Positions 6,825 through 15,835 of a stretch of 64,000 nucleotides of DNA are shown here, piece by piece. Below the pieces are notes generated by a model, which ran no database searches, was not told where the DNA came from, and saw only the letters and a list, made by a program, of their open reading frames with translations. Made by a program: the position numbers and the translations under genes. The stretch's first letter is position 1, and every line of letters starts with the position of its first letter. Origin of the DNA: Rhodobacteraceae bacterium Alg231-04 (GTDB lineage Bacteria; Pseudomonadota; Alphaproteobacteria; Rhodobacterales; Rhodobacteraceae); the NCBI GenBank assembly GCA_900143635.1, contig FREY01000004.1:1-64000 (forward strand), given 5' to 3'.

Positions 6825-7586
6825 CTAAAACTTGCCGTTGGTATTCTTCCATTCGCTTTGCGGGGCGACCTTCTCTGTCGTGTCCCAATGTTCGACCAGT
6901 TTGCCCGCCTCAGCGCGGAACAGATCATAAAAGGCCGCATGCGCCCCCGCCAGATAGCCTTCGCTGACGCAGAGAACGAAATTGCCCTCGGCGAGAACCC
7001 GGTGGACCCTACGGTAGTCTATAACCCGTTGACCAGACAGGGTGTCTTCCAACGCTTTGCGCAAATTCTCGGCCCCGTCGGCGCGCAGGGGATTGTGCTC
7101 GGCGTAGCTGTCGCTGCTGATGAAATCCGACAGCCGCTCTGTCTTGCCCGCGACCAGAACGGTATCGGCAAAATCGCGTACCAGTGATCTGTTGGCCTCG
7201 GTAAGGGACAGGTCGGTGACCTCGGTTGCGCCGTCCACCATGCTGCGGCCGGACAGGTTGGGCCCGCTGCGTTCCTGAATATTGTCCCAGTGTTCGACCG
7301 CCAGACCCTCTTCGAAACGGAACACTTCAAAGCAGATTTTACGGCTGGAGAAATCATACTCCATCTGGGCAAACACATAATCGCCGTCCTGAAACCCGCG
7401 CACCATGTTGACGCGGGGGTTGGTGCGCGACAGCCGCTGGAACAATTGGACCAGCCCTTCGCTGCCTTCATGGGTCTGCGGATTGTGCTGGATGTATTTG
7501 GCCTCATTGACCACGGCGACCGGGGCCGGATCACCGGTTTCGATCGCCTTTAGCAGATCCCGGATCTGTTCCACTTTTGACGCCAT
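6825..7586 (-). CDS. Tandem SnoaL/NTF2-like domain protein
   Basis: A 253-residue protein with two NTF2/SnoaL-like cone folds. Domain 1 (about residues 1-115) has YIQHNPQTHEG and AVEHWDNIQE. Domain 2 (about 125-250) has YAEHNPLRADG and LVEHWDTTEK. The duplicated pattern Y-x-HNP ... VEHWD is typical of the family, which includes polyketide cyclases and many orphan members. No reaction can be assigned. The start MASKVEQ was chosen as the first codon of the domain, with GGAGGT just upstream. It is divergent from the TetR regulator at 7736, whose operator lies between the genes, so it may be co-regulated. Confidence 0.78.
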   Translation of the reverse strand: MASKVEQIRDLLKAIETGDPAPVAVVNEAKYIQHNPQTHEGSEGLVQLFQRLSRTNPRVNMVRGFQDGDYVFAQMEYDFSSRKICFEVFRFEEGLAVEHWDNIQERSGPNLSGRSMVDGATEVTDLSLTEANRSLVRDFADTVLVAGKTERLSDFISSDSYAEHNPLRADGAENLRKALEDTLSGQRVIDYRRVHRVLAEGNFVLCVSEGYLAGAHAAFYDLFRAEAGKLVEHWDTTEKVAPQSEWKNTNGKF

Positions 7587-7706
7587 TCTGCGACCTCCGC
7601 TCTGAAAACCACTGTTGTGGCAGCAGAGTAACAGGAATTGGGCTGGCCGCGCGGCAAAACCGCTGCGGGGGTTTCGGGCTTTTGTCCGCCATTTTGCTGG
7701 GCTACT

Positions 7707-7721
7707 TTGAACGCAGTTCAA
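7707..7721. promoter_or_regulatory. TetR-type operator (copy 1 of 4)
   Basis: Perfect 15-base inverted repeat TTGAAC-GCA-GTTCAA, 14 bases before the TetR start. The same TGAAC-N3-GTTCA core occurs three more times downstream of the TetR gene, which points to autoregulation. Confidence 0.75.
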
Positions 7722-7735
7722 GGCCGGAGGAAAAA

Positions 7736-8329
7736 ATGGCGACAAAGGCAGAGCAACGCAGGGCGGACTTGCGTGTCCGTCTGGTGGACGCAGCCGAGCG
7801 CCGCATTGCGCGCGATGGGGCAGGGGCGTTGCGGGCCCGTGATCTGGCGACGGATGTCGGCTGTGCCGTTGGGGCAATCTACAATGCGATTGAAGATCTC
7901 AACGCGATCATCATGGCGGTGAACCTGCGCACGTTCTCGGCGCTTGAGGCGTCGGTCTCTGCTTCGCTTGACGGCACGGACGGGCAAAGCCCGGCGCAGC
8001 GGCTGATTGTGATGAGCCACGCTTATCTGCAGTTCGCGCAGGAGCATACTCAGTTGTGGCGGGCCTTGTTCGATCTTCAAATGACCGCCAGTGGCCCGGT
8101 TCCGGATTGGTACCGCGAGGCCCTGGCGGATCTGTTCCGCCATATCGCCGGCCCGCTTTCAGAACGGTTCCCGGAAAAGACCGAAGCCGAGCTGAACCTG
8201 CTTGTGCGCGGGCTGTTCTCTTCTGTGCATGGGATTGTTCTGCTTGGGCTGGAGGACCGGATCTCAGGGGTGCCGCCGGAACAGATCGGGGTGATGATAT
8301 CCGAAGTGCTGGGACGGGTGGCCGACTGA
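7736..8329 (+). CDS. TetR/AcrR-family transcriptional regulator
   Basis: A 197-residue TetR-type repressor. The N-terminal HTH spans about residues 14-60, with RARDLATDVGCAVGAIYNAIEDL matching the recognition-helix region. The C-terminal domain is helical, with WYREALADLF and LNLLVRGLFSSVHGIV, like the TetR_C group near WHG-domain regulators. A perfect TTGAAC-GCA-GTTCAA palindrome precedes it, and three similar sites lie between it and the PspA gene, so it probably represses itself and the PspA-YiaAB operon. The ligand is unknown. GGAGG lies upstream of the ATG. Confidence 0.9.
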   Translation: MATKAEQRRADLRVRLVDAAERRIARDGAGALRARDLATDVGCAVGAIYNAIEDLNAIIMAVNLRTFSALEASVSASLDGTDGQSPAQRLIVMSHAYLQFAQEHTQLWRALFDLQMTASGPVPDWYREALADLFRHIAGPLSERFPEKTEAELNLLVRGLFSSVHGIVLLGLEDRISGVPPEQIGVMISEVLGRVAD

Positions 8330-8332
8330 TTT

Positions 8333-8405
8333 TTGAACAACGTTCACAATTTTCTTGAACGCTGTTCAGGTTAGTGTTAGATGATTCTCCATGAACGATG
8401 TTCAA
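8333..8405. promoter_or_regulatory. Three TetR-type operators and candidate promoter in front of the PspA gene
   Basis: Copies TTGAACAACGTTCAC (8333-8347), TTGAACGCTGTTCAG (8355-8369) and ATGAACGATGTTCAA (8391-8405) share the core TGAAC-N3-GTTCA, at centre distances of 22 and 36 bases. A candidate promoter TTGAAC (8355-8360), 16-base spacer, TTAGAT (8377-8382) overlaps the middle operator, so binding would block RNA polymerase. Confidence 0.75.
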
Positions 8406-8419
8406 TAATGGAGGGCCAG

Positions 8420-9091
8420 ATGTTCGCTACATTGAAGACTTTGATTTCCGGGGCAAACACCCGCGCAGAAGAGAACCTGCGCGACCAGTATTCGGTCGAG
8501 CTGATCACCCAGAAGATCCGCGAATCCGAAGATGCACTAAAGGCCGCCAAGCTGACACTTGCCAGCCTGATCCAGCGCCAGCGCGCTGAGACCCGGCAGG
8601 TAGAAACGCTTGAGGGCCGGGTCGCAGATCTCATGTCACGCGCCAGAGAAGCGCTGGAGGGTGGTCGCCAAGATCTGGCCTCCACAGCCGCTCAGGCAGT
8701 TGCGGATCTGGAAAATGATCTGACCGTTCGGCGCACCACGCAGGATCGGCTGGACCGCCGCATCCTGCAGCTGCGCCAGTCGGTTGAGGCCGCCAGTCGC
8801 CGTATTCTGGATTTGAAACAGGGCGCCATCGCCGCCAAGGCCGTGAAACGCGAGCAGGGGATCCAGCGCCGTCTCAGCAAGGTTCCTGCTGGCAGCGGCG
8901 CCATGGACGAGGCCGAGGCGCTGATATCCCGCGTGATGGAGCAGGATGACCCCTTTGAACAAGGAGAGATCCTGCGCGAAATCGAAGAGGGGCTGACCCA
9001 TGGTCGCGTGGCTGATGATCTGGCGGATGCCGGGTTTGGCCCGCGCAGCAACAGCACTGCCGCGGATGTCCTCCTCCGGCTCAAATCCTGA
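8420..9091 (+). CDS. PspA/IM30 family protein
   Basis: A 223-residue, almost entirely helical protein with long coiled-coil segments (about residues 25-170, with AEENLRDQYSVELI and RRILQLRQSVEAASRR). The N-terminal MFATLKTLISGANTRAEE helix is typical for PspA/IM30 (phage shock protein A/Vipp1) members. These bind stressed membranes and form rod or ring oligomers. Here it is under a TetR operator cluster rather than next to the classical pspF. AGGGCC lies before the chosen ATG. It is followed 62 bases downstream by a YiaAB-domain gene. Confidence 0.85.
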   Translation: MFATLKTLISGANTRAEENLRDQYSVELITQKIRESEDALKAAKLTLASLIQRQRAETRQVETLEGRVADLMSRAREALEGGRQDLASTAAQAVADLENDLTVRRTTQDRLDRRILQLRQSVEAASRRILDLKQGAIAAKAVKREQGIQRRLSKVPAGSGAMDEAEALISRVMEQDDPFEQGEILREIEEGLTHGRVADDLADAGFGPRSNSTAADVLLRLKS

Positions 9092-9153
9092 ATTCGATTG
9101 AATTTCAGCCGGTTGCGACTGGCACATGACACACTGATTCTTGGAGAAGACAC

Positions 9154-9441
9154 ATGTACGCAGATAATTCCGACAACAAATTGATCATCACTCTAAATGC
9201 CGCGGGCGTGGCTTTGGCCTATGGCATGCTGGGGCTGTCGCTGTGGCTGTCCACCGACGTGCCGCTGGCCACCAAGGGCTATTGGGGCATGGGGGTGCTG
9301 CTGCTGACGCTGAGCCTGATCAATGTGGTGAAGTACCGATTTGACGGGCGCTCCAGCGAAGACCGCATTCGCAAGATCGAGGATGCCCGCAACGAAAAAC
9401 TGCTGGAAGAGGCGCTGAAATACCCGGCCTCAGATATCTGA
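9154..9441 (+). CDS. YiaA/YiaB two-helix membrane protein
   Basis: A 95-residue inner-membrane protein with two predicted transmembrane helices (residues about 17-35 and 43-62, the second beginning YWGMGVLLLTLSLINVVKY). This is the layout of the YiaA/B two-helix domain family, followed by a charged cytoplasmic tail. Its function in the cell is unknown. It probably forms an operon with the PspA-family gene and may act in the same envelope response. GGAGAA precedes the start. The 3' end overlaps the convergent DUF817 gene by 12 bases. Confidence 0.82.
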   Translation: MYADNSDNKLIITLNAAGVALAYGMLGLSLWLSTDVPLATKGYWGMGVLLLTLSLINVVKYRFDGRSSEDRIRKIEDARNEKLLEEALKYPASDI

Positions 9442-10323
9442 TCGCTCTGTCGCCGCACGGCCCTCATCGGGCAGCCCTGTCAGAGGCGCCTCTGACAGGG
9501 CGTCACGCAGAACCAGCGTGACGGTGACAAAGCTGACATAGAGCAGCAAATACCACGACCCCATCTTGGCGAGGCTCACCATCTGATGGCTGGACTGGCC
9601 GCTATAAAGCCAGGTTTTGGTGCCGGTGCCGATATTCTCGGCCAGCCAGAGGAAGAAACTGGACAGGAAGGCCGCCAGCGGCAGCGGCATCCAGTACCAG
9701 CTATCCGCGATGCGAAACCAGATGCGGGTGCGGGCAAACAGCAGCACCGTGGCCGCAAACAGAGCCAACCGGATATCGGGCAAAAAGTGGTGGGCGAAGA
9801 AATTGACGTAGATCGCTGTGGCCAGCACCAGGGTGGTCCAGAACGGCGGGTAGGGGGCAAATCGCATGTCAAACAGCCGGATCACCCGCGCCATGAAGGA
9901 TCCCACGGCGGCATACATGAAGCCGGAAAACAGCGGCACCCCCCAGAGTTTCAAAATCCCATCCCCGGGATAGCCCCAGCTGCCCGCATTGACCTTGAAG
10001 ATCTCCATCGCGGTGCCGGTCAGATGGAACAGCAGGATAACGCGCGCTTCGCGCCAGCTCTCCATCCCGGTGGCCAGAAACAGCACCTGCAGCGCCAGCG
10101 CATAGATCAGCAGCGCGTCATAGCGGGCCAGCGACCAGTCGGTTTGCCAGATACGGGCGGACAGGATCATCCCCACCAGCAGCAGCGCGCCAAACAGCGA
10201 TGCCCAGGCCTGTTTCAGGGTGAACATCGTGAATTCCGCGACTGCGCGGGGCAGGCGGGCGCGCATCCAGTCGCCTAACGTGCGTTCCAGCCGACGGGTG
10301 CGGCTGATCTGCGGCTGTGTCAT
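9430..10323 (-). CDS. DUF817 family multi-pass membrane protein
   Basis: A 297-residue integral membrane protein with about eight hydrophobic segments, resembling the DUF817 family. Distinctive blocks are TGTAMEIFKVNAGSW (near residue 105), VPLFSGFMYAAVGSFMARV and WYWMPLPLAAFLSSFFLWLAENIGT. No biochemical activity is known. The start overlaps the KptA stop by four bases, which suggests translational coupling from KptA into this gene. Confidence 0.85.
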   Translation of the reverse strand: MTQPQISRTRRLERTLGDWMRARLPRAVAEFTMFTLKQAWASLFGALLLVGMILSARIWQTDWSLARYDALLIYALALQVLFLATGMESWREARVILLFHLTGTAMEIFKVNAGSWGYPGDGILKLWGVPLFSGFMYAAVGSFMARVIRLFDMRFAPYPPFWTTLVLATAIYVNFFAHHFLPDIRLALFAATVLLFARTRIWFRIADSWYWMPLPLAAFLSSFFLWLAENIGTGTKTWLYSGQSSHQMVSLAKMGSWYLLLYVSFVTVTLVLRDALSEAPLTGLPDEGRAATERSDI

Positions 10324-10853
10324 GCGCCGATGAATTCCGGCGCCACCGCATCACACAGCCAGACGCCGTTTTCCGACAACAGGAAGGGCTGTCCCTCTGC
10401 GTGCATACGGCCCGCATCTATGGTCAAAACAACGGGTGTGCCGTGGCGTGAGCCGACGGTGCGGGCGGTTTCGGCATCGGCCGAAAGATGCACATGGTGG
10501 CGGCCCTGACGGGTCAGCCCCTCGGCGCGGATCGCGGGCAATGTCGCCTCGGCGGTGCCATGGAACAGGGTGTCCGGCGGTGTGCAGGCGGGCAGGCCCA
10601 GATCAACCGGAACGGAATGCCCTTGATTGGCACGAATGCAGCGCCCATCTGCCGAAATGGCAAAGCGTTGCTTGTTGTTCAGCCGGACGATCTCTTCGAT
10701 CTGGTCCCGGCTTACGGGCTGTTTCGAATTCTCGATAATCTGGTCAATGACGACCCATCCCTGAGGGTCCATGTCCAGACCCAAGGCCTGCGGCTTGTGG
10801 CGCAGAAGGTGGCTTAGAAATTTACTGCGGGCTTTGAGTTCTTTGGTATCCAT
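10320..10853 (-). CDS. kptA: RNA 2'-phosphotransferase Tpt1/KptA
   Basis: A 177-residue enzyme that transfers a 2'-phosphate from RNA to NAD+, giving ADP-ribose 1'',2''-cyclic phosphate; in eukaryotes it finishes tRNA splicing. The N-terminal part has SKFLSHLLRHKPQALGLDMD then GWV, and the C-terminal part has the ART-type elements TLFHGTAE and GRHHVHLSADAETARTVGSRHG. The bacterial role is uncertain because bacteria lack the eukaryotic splicing substrate. The start MDTKEL was taken because the domain begins there; a longer start at 10958 adds a non-conserved extension. Coupled to DUF817 by a four-base overlap. Confidence 0.9.
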   Translation of the reverse strand: MDTKELKARSKFLSHLLRHKPQALGLDMDPQGWVVIDQIIENSKQPVSRDQIEEIVRLNNKQRFAISADGRCIRANQGHSVPVDLGLPACTPPDTLFHGTAEATLPAIRAEGLTRQGRHHVHLSADAETARTVGSRHGTPVVLTIDAGRMHAEGQPFLLSENGVWLCDAVAPEFIGA

Positions 10854-10976
10854 GGCGAGAACAAAAGCACCCGACCATTGGCCTGTCCAGCGGTCGGGTA
10901 TGAGATTCATGGAAAAACTGGTCAGCAGATGGGCTTGGCTATGACAGCGCGCCTGCAACTGTTGTCAATCATATGC

Positions 10977-11204
10977 TTACTCGCAGCCTGCCGCCGCCAT
11001 TGCCTGGTCGAAAGTGTCGTAGATGCCGCCGCTGGAATGGATCCGGCCGGAAATCTGCTTGGGATGTAGGATACGACCGTCGGCACACTGGACTTCAAAT
11101 TCAAATCCAACTGTGGTCGATTGTGTCGACAGCATCGTGTAGGCATTCCCGGAAACGGCAGTCATCAGTAAAATCGCGGCAGCGACGGATGGTTTATTGA
11201 GCAT
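10977..11204 (-). CDS. Small secreted protein, unknown function
   Basis: A 75-residue protein with a signal peptide: MLNKPSVAAAILLMTAVSGNA, then a likely cleavage after the Ala. The mature part has two Cys (in QCADGRIL and near the C-terminal AAAGCE), which could form one disulfide. I do not recognise the family. An ATG five codons upstream is an alternative start. It is monocistronic, and the downstream KptA gene is separated by 123 bases. Confidence 0.65.
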   Translation of the reverse strand: MLNKPSVAAAILLMTAVSGNAYTMLSTQSTTVGFEFEVQCADGRILHPKQISGRIHSSGGIYDTFDQAMAAAGCE

Positions 11205-11600
11205 CTTTGTACTTTCCAAATATAGACGCGGATTTCAAACAGGCTGCGGCCTGGATTGACCGGCAGCCTTGGAAAGCTATGTCGAGTCTTTCGGTAATGC
11301 AACTTATTAAATTTTGGGAGAATTATCCAGTTCAAACAAATGTGTTGAGTGAAAAGAAGTGCCAAAAAGTCACCTTTGAATAATTGAAATCTGTGCAAAT
11401 GCAAACCGCTGGTCGGAAACGATTGTTTTTGAGGTGTAGCGCGGGGAAGAGCGTTTTGGCACCTTCAACTCGAAATGTCATTCGGCGTATTCAGATGCGT
11501 AATGCCCATTCCAAATGATACATTCTGGAAGCTGTTGTGTTGCGTTTATCTGATCATAGATTTTCAGACCGCGGTCTCGTCCAACATTTATTGTCTGTCA
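11205..11600. other. Intergenic stretch without a recognised gene
   Basis: This AT-rich stretch (upstream of the small secreted protein and downstream of glyA) has no convincing open frame; an ORF starting at 11475 on the plus strand merely runs antisense into glyA. No hairpin other than the glyA terminator was found. It probably holds the promoter of the small secreted protein at its left end. Confidence 0.5.
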
Positions 11601-11640
11601 GAAAGAAAAACCCGCCGCGGTTTCTGGGCCGCGGCGGGTT
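11601..11640 (-). terminator. Rho-independent terminator of glyA
   Basis: A perfect 12-base stem AACCCGCCGCGG (11609-11620) / CCGCGGCGGGTT (11629-11640) with an 8-base loop. On the minus strand it is followed by TTTTCTTTC. It ends 24 bases beyond the glyA stop. Confidence 0.9.
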
Positions 11641-11664
11641 GGATTTTCAGAGTTTCTGACCTGT

Positions 11665-12960
<1,296 letters not shown>

Positions 12961-13139
12961 AGGGTGGCTCCGTAGTGTAGGTCAGGTTAGCTGGGGCAAT
13001 GGCGGATTTCCTATCGGAAACGATGCCGGTCTTAAACCCCGGAAAGCGGCAATTGCGCCCGCCGGAACGGCAAGACTGGCCTTTGCGGAAAACCTGTGCT
13101 TGTTTCGGAACCGGATGCGTAACACCGGAAACCTGCGCC

Positions 13140-13901
13140 ATGAGTATGAGAATCGCCTTTTTGGCAAGTGAGGCACCGGTGGCGCAGAGCGCCCTTGAGG
13201 CACTGGCCGCCCGGTATGGGCAATATCAGCCCGAAAAAGCGGATGTCATCGTGGCCCTGGGTGGTGATGGTTTCATGCTGCGCACACTGCATGGCACCGT
13301 CAAATTGAACGTTCCCGTCTACGGCATGAACCGCGGCACCATCGGCTTTTTGATGAATGAGTTTCAGGAAGACGGGCTGATCGACCGGCTGAGCGCGGCA
13401 GAAGAAGAAGTCATCAATCCGCTGTCGATGCGGGCCATGGACCGTACCGGTGTCCTGCACGAGGCGCTGGCGATCAATGAGGTGTCGCTGCTCAGGGCCG
13501 GGCCGCAGGCCGCGCGGCTGAAAATCTCGGTGGATGGTCGCCAGCGCCTGTCCGAACTGGTCTGCGACGGGGCGCTGGTCAGCACCCCGGCCGGGTCTAC
13601 CGCTTACAACTATTCAGCCCATGGCCCGATTCTGCCGATTGGCGCCGATGTCCTTGCGCTGACCCCGATCGCGGCCTTCCGGCCACGCCGCTGGCGCGGC
13701 GCGCTTTTGCCCAGCACAGCCAAGGTTCGCTTTGATGTGCTGGAGGCTGATAAGCGGCCGGTAATCGTTTCCGCAGACTCGATTGCGATGGAAGATGTCG
13801 ACTGGGTTGAAATGCGCATTGAACGGGCCGTTCAGCACAAAATTCTGTTCGATCCGGGGCATGGGCTGGAAGAACGCCTGATTTCTGAACAGTTTAACTA
13901 A
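13140..13901 (+). CDS. nadK: NAD kinase
   Basis: A 253-residue NAD+ 2'-kinase making NADP+. The GGDG motif is at residues 41-44 ([16 protein letters not shown]), the NE pair is in LAINEVSLL, and [18 protein letters not shown] covers the conserved NAD-binding glycine-rich loop. Length fits short alphaproteobacterial NadK. The start MSMRIAF was chosen; another Met two codons later is possible. It is divergent from glyA. Confidence 0.95.
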   Translation: MSMRIAFLASEAPVAQSALEALAARYGQYQPEKADVIVALGGDGFMLRTLHGTVKLNVPVYGMNRGTIGFLMNEFQEDGLIDRLSAAEEEVINPLSMRAMDRTGVLHEALAINEVSLLRAGPQAARLKISVDGRQRLSELVCDGALVSTPAGSTAYNYSAHGPILPIGADVLALTPIAAFRPRRWRGALLPSTAKVRFDVLEADKRPVIVSADSIAMEDVDWVEMRIERAVQHKILFDPGHGLEERLISEQFN

Positions 13902-14243
13902 ATTGCTAAGTTTAATGGTTTTTTCACGACTTCGTGATCGGGGTCTTGTGGATAGTCGTATTTCTGGCTAATCATTACGAGACTGAGCAGGCGCCAGATT
14001 CTGACGTTTGCCAGTGTTGTCTGTAAAGAGTGATGTGTTTCGGATCTGTCTGCCTTTTGGCCAGATTATGATCCATTCTAAAAATGTGCGGACGCAGGGA
14101 AGCGGTCGCACCAATAACAAGAGTAGCTTTGCGCGTCGTTGGTATTTGTTTGTCTACTGGCAAAGCGTCTCAATAAGCGGTTTTCAATGCCTGTGTTTGG
14201 GCATCGTTGACAGCCTAGTTGGTGAGTGTCTCAGTTAAAGGTT
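13902..14243 (+). ncRNA. Intergenic region that may encode a small RNA
   Basis: A 340-base region with no convincing open frame ends in a strong plus-strand terminator (14244-14272). A weak promoter-like pair TTGTGG ... TAATCA occurs near 13947-13975, and a second small hairpin ATGCC/GGCAT lies at about 14188-14205. The terminator is 340 bases from the nadK stop, so an independent transcript is possible. Equally, it may be the 3' UTR of nadK. Coordinates are the outer limits only. Confidence 0.25.
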
Positions 14244-14272
14244 GCGGGCGGCGAAATGCCGCCCGCCTTTTT
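14244..14272 (+). terminator. Strong rho-independent terminator with no close upstream gene
   Basis: GCGGGCGGC (14244-14252), loop GAAAT, GCCGCCCGC (14258-14266), then CTTTTT. The orientation is plus; on the minus strand it lies past the amidase stop with a weaker T run, so it may serve both directions. Confidence 0.85.
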
Positions 14273-14297
14273 AATTCTCAACCAACCTCAGACAGCC

Positions 14298-15731
14298 TTA
14301 CCCGCCCATCAGCTGCCACAGCGCGCTGTCCATCCGGCCCACACGGGCCTCGATGGCCTGACATGCATCAACGGCCAGATCTTCGCGCCAGCGCCGGGCG
14401 ATGATCTGCACACTGATTGGCTGCGGGCCTTTCGGCAGCTGTGCCAGACGGGTGGGCAGGACGGCGGCGGGCAGCCCCATGAAATTTATCGCGTAAGACC
14501 ACAGGCCGGATCCCAGTGCCTCGCGCAGGCCTTCGGCGCCTTCGGCGTCGCGGCCCGGGCTAAAGAAGGGCTGGGGCATGAAGGGGGACAGGAACAACGG
14601 GTAGTCCTGCTGCAGAAGCGACCATTGACGGGCATAAAGGCTGCGTCGTGCCATTGTCTGCAGCAGCTCAACAGGATCAAGGGGCGGGAACTGGCGATAA
14701 TTTTCGTCAAAGATTTCCTTGATCGTCGCTGATCCCAGAGCATCCAGATCCGGACCCATCAATTGCTGCACTTCGCTCATCAGTGCGCGATACCCGTCCA
14801 GTGCCGCCTCGCGCAGCATCGGCGGTTCGACCTCTTCGACCTGATAACCGGCATCGCTCAGCGCGTCGCGGGCGGTGTCCAGCGCGGCGGAAACTTCAGG
14901 GTGGAGGTCGAAATCATAGGTCTCTTTGCTGAAACCCACCTTGATGGGGCCGTCCAGCGGCTGGCCACGCCAGGGCAGTGGTGCATGAAACGGATCATGT
15001 GCATCCGGAGCGATCATCACCGGCATCGCCAGATGCAGGTCTTCGGCATGGCGGGTGATGAGCCCCTGAACCGACATGCTTTGCGCCAGCATGCCGCGTT
15101 CGACCTTTTGCGAAGGGTTCCAGGCAGGCACCCGGCCAAGGCCCGGCTTTACGGTGACAACGCCGTTGGCTGCTGACGGATACCGCAGGCTGCCGCCGAT
15201 ATCGTTGCCATGCGCCAGAGGGCCAATGCCCGCAGCGACCGCAGAGCCGGCACCGCCGGATGAGCCGCCGGCCGAGATATGCCGGCCCCAGGGATTATGA
15301 GTGCGGCCAAAAATGGGATTATCGGTGTCGGCCCGGAACGAAAATTCGGGCGTGTTGGTGCGGCCAATCACCACGGCACCGGCATCCTGCAGGTGTTTCA
15401 CGATGGGGGCATCATCCGGCGCGATCAGATCTTTCAGCGCCATCACCCCATTCGAGGTCGCATGGCCCTTTTGGTCGACATTGATCTTGATGGTGACCGG
15501 CACGCCGTGCAGCGGCCCGGTTGGCGCACCGGATGCGCGGGCCTTGTCCAGAGCGCGGGCGCGGTCCAATGCCTCATCGCTCAGGTCTTCGACCACGGCA
15601 TTCAGGTCGGGGTTCACCGCCCTCATGCGGGTGATGGAGGATGAAACGGCGGCCTCAGCGGTGATATCGCCGTTTCTTGTGCGCTTTGCGGTCTCGGTCG
15701 CACTCAGGCGCCAGATGTCATGTTCAGCCAT
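14298..15731 (-). CDS. Amidase signature family protein
   Basis: A 477-residue amidase-signature hydrolase. The Ser-cisSer-Lys triad can be placed as Lys82 (VTIKINVDQ), the cis-Ser of GGSSGGAGSAVA (residues 155-166) and Ser181 of DIGGSLRYPSAANG. The overall length and C-terminal half match stand-alone amidases rather than GatA of the Glu-tRNA amidotransferase, as no gatB/gatC lie nearby. The substrate (an amide or aryl-acyl amide) cannot be read from sequence. Confidence 0.9.
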   Translation of the reverse strand: MAEHDIWRLSATETAKRTRNGDITAEAAVSSSITRMRAVNPDLNAVVEDLSDEALDRARALDKARASGAPTGPLHGVPVTIKINVDQKGHATSNGVMALKDLIAPDDAPIVKHLQDAGAVVIGRTNTPEFSFRADTDNPIFGRTHNPWGRHISAGGSSGGAGSAVAAGIGPLAHGNDIGGSLRYPSAANGVVTVKPGLGRVPAWNPSQKVERGMLAQSMSVQGLITRHAEDLHLAMPVMIAPDAHDPFHAPLPWRGQPLDGPIKVGFSKETYDFDLHPEVSAALDTARDALSDAGYQVEEVEPPMLREAALDGYRALMSEVQQLMGPDLDALGSATIKEIFDENYRQFPPLDPVELLQTMARRSLYARQWSLLQQDYPLFLSPFMPQPFFSPGRDAEGAEGLREALGSGLWSYAINFMGLPAAVLPTRLAQLPKGPQPISVQIIARRWREDLAVDACQAIEARVGRMDSALWQLMGG

Positions 15732-15835
15732 TAATCAACTCTCCCTTGCGGCGACTTTAGCTGTGACGCTGCAGTCTGCAAGGGAGAATGACTAGTGTGT
15801 CGCCGTCACGCTATGCAGGCCGACCGCCTTTGTGG

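Noticed and set aside
12961-13139. Glycine riboswitch before glyA
   Set aside because: No tandem aptamer-like stems or conserved core could be found between glyA and nadK.
14298-15731. GatA subunit of Glu-tRNA amidotransferase
   Set aside because: No gatB or gatC nearby, and the C-terminal half differs from GatA; a stand-alone amidase is more likely.
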